Shown here: positions 62,195 to 64,000 of the stretch, piece after piece
Position numbering within the stretch: the first letter of the stretch is position 1
How the letters are laid out: the number at the start of each line of letters is the position of its first letter
NCBI RefSeq assembly: GCF_900112845.1
Contig: NZ_FONG01000006.1
Coordinates: 186,001-250,000, forward strand
Direction: 5' to 3'
DNA from: Actinacidiphila alni
GTDB taxonomy: Bacteria > Actinomycetota > Actinomycetes > Streptomycetales > Streptomycetaceae
Length of the DNA stretch: 64,000 bases
Notes under the pieces: model-generated
What the model saw: only the letters and a program-made list of their open reading frames with translations
Told to the model about the DNA's origin: nothing
The model's database searches: none
Program-made: the position numbers and the translations under genes

Positions 62195-64000
62195 TCATGT
62201 GACGGCCGTCGCGGGCAGGTCGGGTGCGGTCGTACGGCCGCCGCCGCCCGCGTCGCCGGGCGCCGCGGGGAGATTGAGCACCATGGTCAGGCCGCCGCCC
62301 GGTGTGTCCTCGGCCACCAGCGTGCCGCCCATCGCCTCGGCGAAGCCGCGGGCCACCGCGAGGCCGAGGCCGACGCCGTTGCCGCGCGGCGCGTCGCCGT
62401 ACCGCTGGAACGGCTCGAAGATGTGGTCCCTGGCGCTCTCCGGCACCCCGGGGCCTCGGTCGACGACGCGCAGTTCGACGCGGTCGCCGAGGACGCTTGC
62501 CGCGACCAGCACCTTCTGTCCCTCGGGGCTGTACTTGACGGCGTTCTCGACGATGTTGGCGACGCTGCGTTCCAGCAGGCCGGGGTCGACGGCGACCATC
62601 GGCAGCGTCTCCGGTATGTCGAGCGCGACGCTCTGCTCGGGCACCCCGCCGAGCGCCATCGGCACCACCTCGTCCAGGTCCAGCTCGCGGATCAGCGGCG
62701 AGACGGTGCCGGTCTGCAGCCGGGACATGTCCAGCAGATTGCCCACCAGGTGATCGAGGCGGTCGGCGCCGTCCTCGATCCCGGCCAGCAGCTCCGCCTC
62801 GTCCTGCGGCGACCAGGCGACGTCGGCGGAGCGCAGCGAGGACACCGACGCCTTGATCCCGGCCAGCGGGGTGCGCAGGTCGTGCGAGACGGCGGCGAGC
62901 AGGGCGGTGCGTATCCGGTTGCCCTCGGCCAGCTCGCGGGCCTGCGCGGCCTCGTCGGCGAGCCGCTTGCGGTCCAGGACGACGGCGGCCTGCGCGGCGA
63001 AGGCGGACAGCACACGCCGGTCGGAGGCGGGCAGCACGCGGCCGGTCAGCGCCAGGGTGAGCCGGTCGTTGACCGGCACCTCCACGTCGGCGTCCTCCGG
63101 CCGTACGCAGGGCCGGCCGCCGACGCTCTGCGCGCAGTGCCAGGCCGCGTGCTCGCTGTCCCGTTCCAGCAGCACCACCGCGTCCATGCCGAAGGTCTCC
63201 CTGACCCGCTCCAGCAGGGCCTCCAGCGAGCTCTCGCCGCGCAGCACACTGCCCGCCAGATACGACAGGATCTCCGCCTCGGCGCGCAGCCGGGCGGCCT
63301 GCTGGGTGCGGCGGGCGGCGAGGTCCACCACCGAGGAGACGGCGGCGCCGACCACGATGAAGATCGCGATGGCGATGATGTTCTCGGGCTGGGCGACGGT
63401 GAAGGAGTGCGTCGGCGGTGTGAAGTAGTAGTTCAGCAGCAGCGAGCCGAGCAGCGCCGCGGCCAGCGCGGGCAGCAGGCCGCCGACCAGCGCGGCGGCC
63501 ACCGTCATGGTCAGGAAGACCAGCATCTCGGTGCCCTGGCTCATCCCGGGGTGCCAGTTGGTGAGCAGCACCGCGAGCGCGACGGGTCCAGCGACGCCGG
63601 TCAGCCAGCCCGCGACGATCCGCGAGCGGCCCAGTTTCGCGCCGCGGGCGGTCGGCAGGCCGCGGCCCTTGGCGGCGTGTTCGTGGGTGACGATGTGCAC
63701 GTCGATGTCGCCGGACTCGCGCGCCACGGTGCTGCCGACGCCCGGCCCGAGCACGTACTGCCACGTCTTGCGGCGGCTGGTGCCGAGCACGATCTGGGTG
63801 GCGTCCACGCCGCGCGCGAAGTCCAGCAGCGCGTCGGGCACGTCGTCGCCGATGACGTGGTGGAAGGAGCCGCCGAGGTCCTCGACGAGGGTGCGCTGCA
63901 CCGCCAGTTCCTTGGCCGAGCCCGACGCCAGGCCGTCGCTGCGCACGATGTGCACGGCGAGGATCTCGCTGCCCGAGCCCTTGGCCGCCATCCGGGCGGC
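62195..64000 (-). CDS. kdpD: KdpD sensor histidine kinase, 5'-truncated
   Basis: The frame is open to the window end, so the N-terminal KdpD signalling domain is missing. The visible 601 residues start inside the universal-stress-like domain (AVHIVRSDGLASGSAKELAVQRTLVEDLGGSFHHVIGDD and QIVLGTSRRKTWQYVLGPGVGSTV). Four closely spaced membrane helices (VAGPVALAVLLTN to AIAIFIVVGAAVSSVVDLAA), a GAF-like domain and the kinase core follow. The core has AVSHDLRTPLAGIKASVSSLR (phospho-acceptor His), NIVENAVKYSPEGQ and FQRYGDAPRGNGVGLGLAVARGFAEAMGG. It senses low K+ or turgor and phosphorylates KdpE. Confidence 0.95.
   Translation of the reverse strand, partial: AARMAAKGSGSEILAVHIVRSDGLASGSAKELAVQRTLVEDLGGSFHHVIGDDVPDALLDFARGVDATQIVLGTSRRKTWQYVLGPGVGSTVARESGDIDVHIVTHEHAAKGRGLPTARGAKLGRSRIVAGWLTGVAGPVALAVLLTNWHPGMSQGTEMLVFLTMTVAAALVGGLLPALAAALLGSLLLNYYFTPPTHSFTVAQPENIIAIAIFIVVGAAVSSVVDLAARRTQQAARLRAEAEILSYLAGSVLRGESSLEALLERVRETFGMDAVVLLERDSEHAAWHCAQSVGGRPCVRPEDADVEVPVNDRLTLALTGRVLPASDRRVLSAFAAQAAVVLDRKRLADEAAQARELAEGNRIRTALLAAVSHDLRTPLAGIKASVSSLRSADVAWSPQDEAELLAGIEDGADRLDHLVGNLLDMSRLQTGTVSPLIRELDLDEVVPMALGGVPEQSVALDIPETLPMVAVDPGLLERSVANIVENAVKYSPEGQKVLVAASVLGDRVELRVVDRGPGVPESARDHIFEPFQRYGDAPRGNGVGLGLAVARGFAEAMGGTLVAEDTPGGGLTMVLNLPAAPGDAGGGGRTTAPDLPATAVT

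Overview
The window is high-GC actinobacterial chromosome, almost certainly Streptomyces or a close relative. Codon third positions are strongly G/C-biased and GTG starts are frequent. Many neighbouring genes are coupled by ATGA or GTGA overlaps, and several families are typical of streptomycetes (tricorn protease, ROK regulators, RsbW-like ATPases, DUF3159, a CeoB/CeoC TrkA pair, KdpDE). No tRNA, rRNA, CRISPR array or intact mobile element was recognised.

Layout. 1-6370: four consecutive GNAT acetyltransferases, a tricorn-type protease and a Sfp-type phosphopantetheinyl transferase in one coupled operon whose beginning lies outside the window. 6407-6934: a small ECF-like sigma factor. 7276-11691: cell-wall polymer genes (CDP-alditol phosphotransferase, IspD/TarI-type cytidylyltransferase, short-chain dehydrogenase, left-handed beta-helix acyltransferase). 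12011-14857: a galactarate/talarate dehydratase and an MHS-family permease, each with a short helically phased tandem-repeat array upstream. 15062-22377: a CoA-dependent 2-aminobenzoate (anthranilate) degradation island with an aryl-CoA ligase, a fused monooxygenase/old-yellow-enzyme reductase, enoyl-CoA hydratase, acyl-CoA dehydrogenase, Rid protein and PaaX regulator. 22672-27536: an RsbW-like ATPase, the arginine deiminase genes arcA and arcB, and an SPFH protein coupled to a diverged NAD-kinase-like protein. 27595-31912: a ROK regulator and a GH38 alpha-mannosidase. 32128-33070: a deletion scar joining the 3' parts of two formerly divergent genes (MFS transporter and AraC regulator). 33175-37226: the bacterial Pnkp/Hen1 RNA repair pair. 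37261-43928: housekeeping and accessory genes (homocysteine methyltransferase, LLM flavin enzyme, MazG with an ATPase, DUF1697, Nramp transporter).

43972-54853 is a complete propane/short-alkane monooxygenase locus: the hydroxylase alpha subunit, reductase, beta subunit, coupling protein, an amidohydrolase, a MIP18-like protein, an alcohol dehydrogenase and a dedicated GroEL are transcribed leftwards. A divergent AcoR/MimR-type regulator without a recognisable sigma-54 contact loop is transcribed rightwards, with a perfect inverted repeat in the shared promoter region.

54904-64000 is an RNA methyltransferase followed by potassium homeostasis genes: a KimA-like permease, CeoB and CeoC TrkA proteins, then, after two small genes, the KdpE response regulator and the 5'-truncated KdpD sensor kinase.

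The most unusual observations are the tandem acetyltransferase/tricorn/PPTase operon, the alkane monooxygenase locus with its regulator lacking GAFTGA, the anthranilate-CoA island whose Rid protein lacks the usual catalytic arginine, the MFS/AraC deletion scar, the SPFH plus NADK-like pair, and several short tandem arrays. Three of those arrays sit exactly on stop codons. All assignments come from reading the sequence and knowledge of families; no database search was run.
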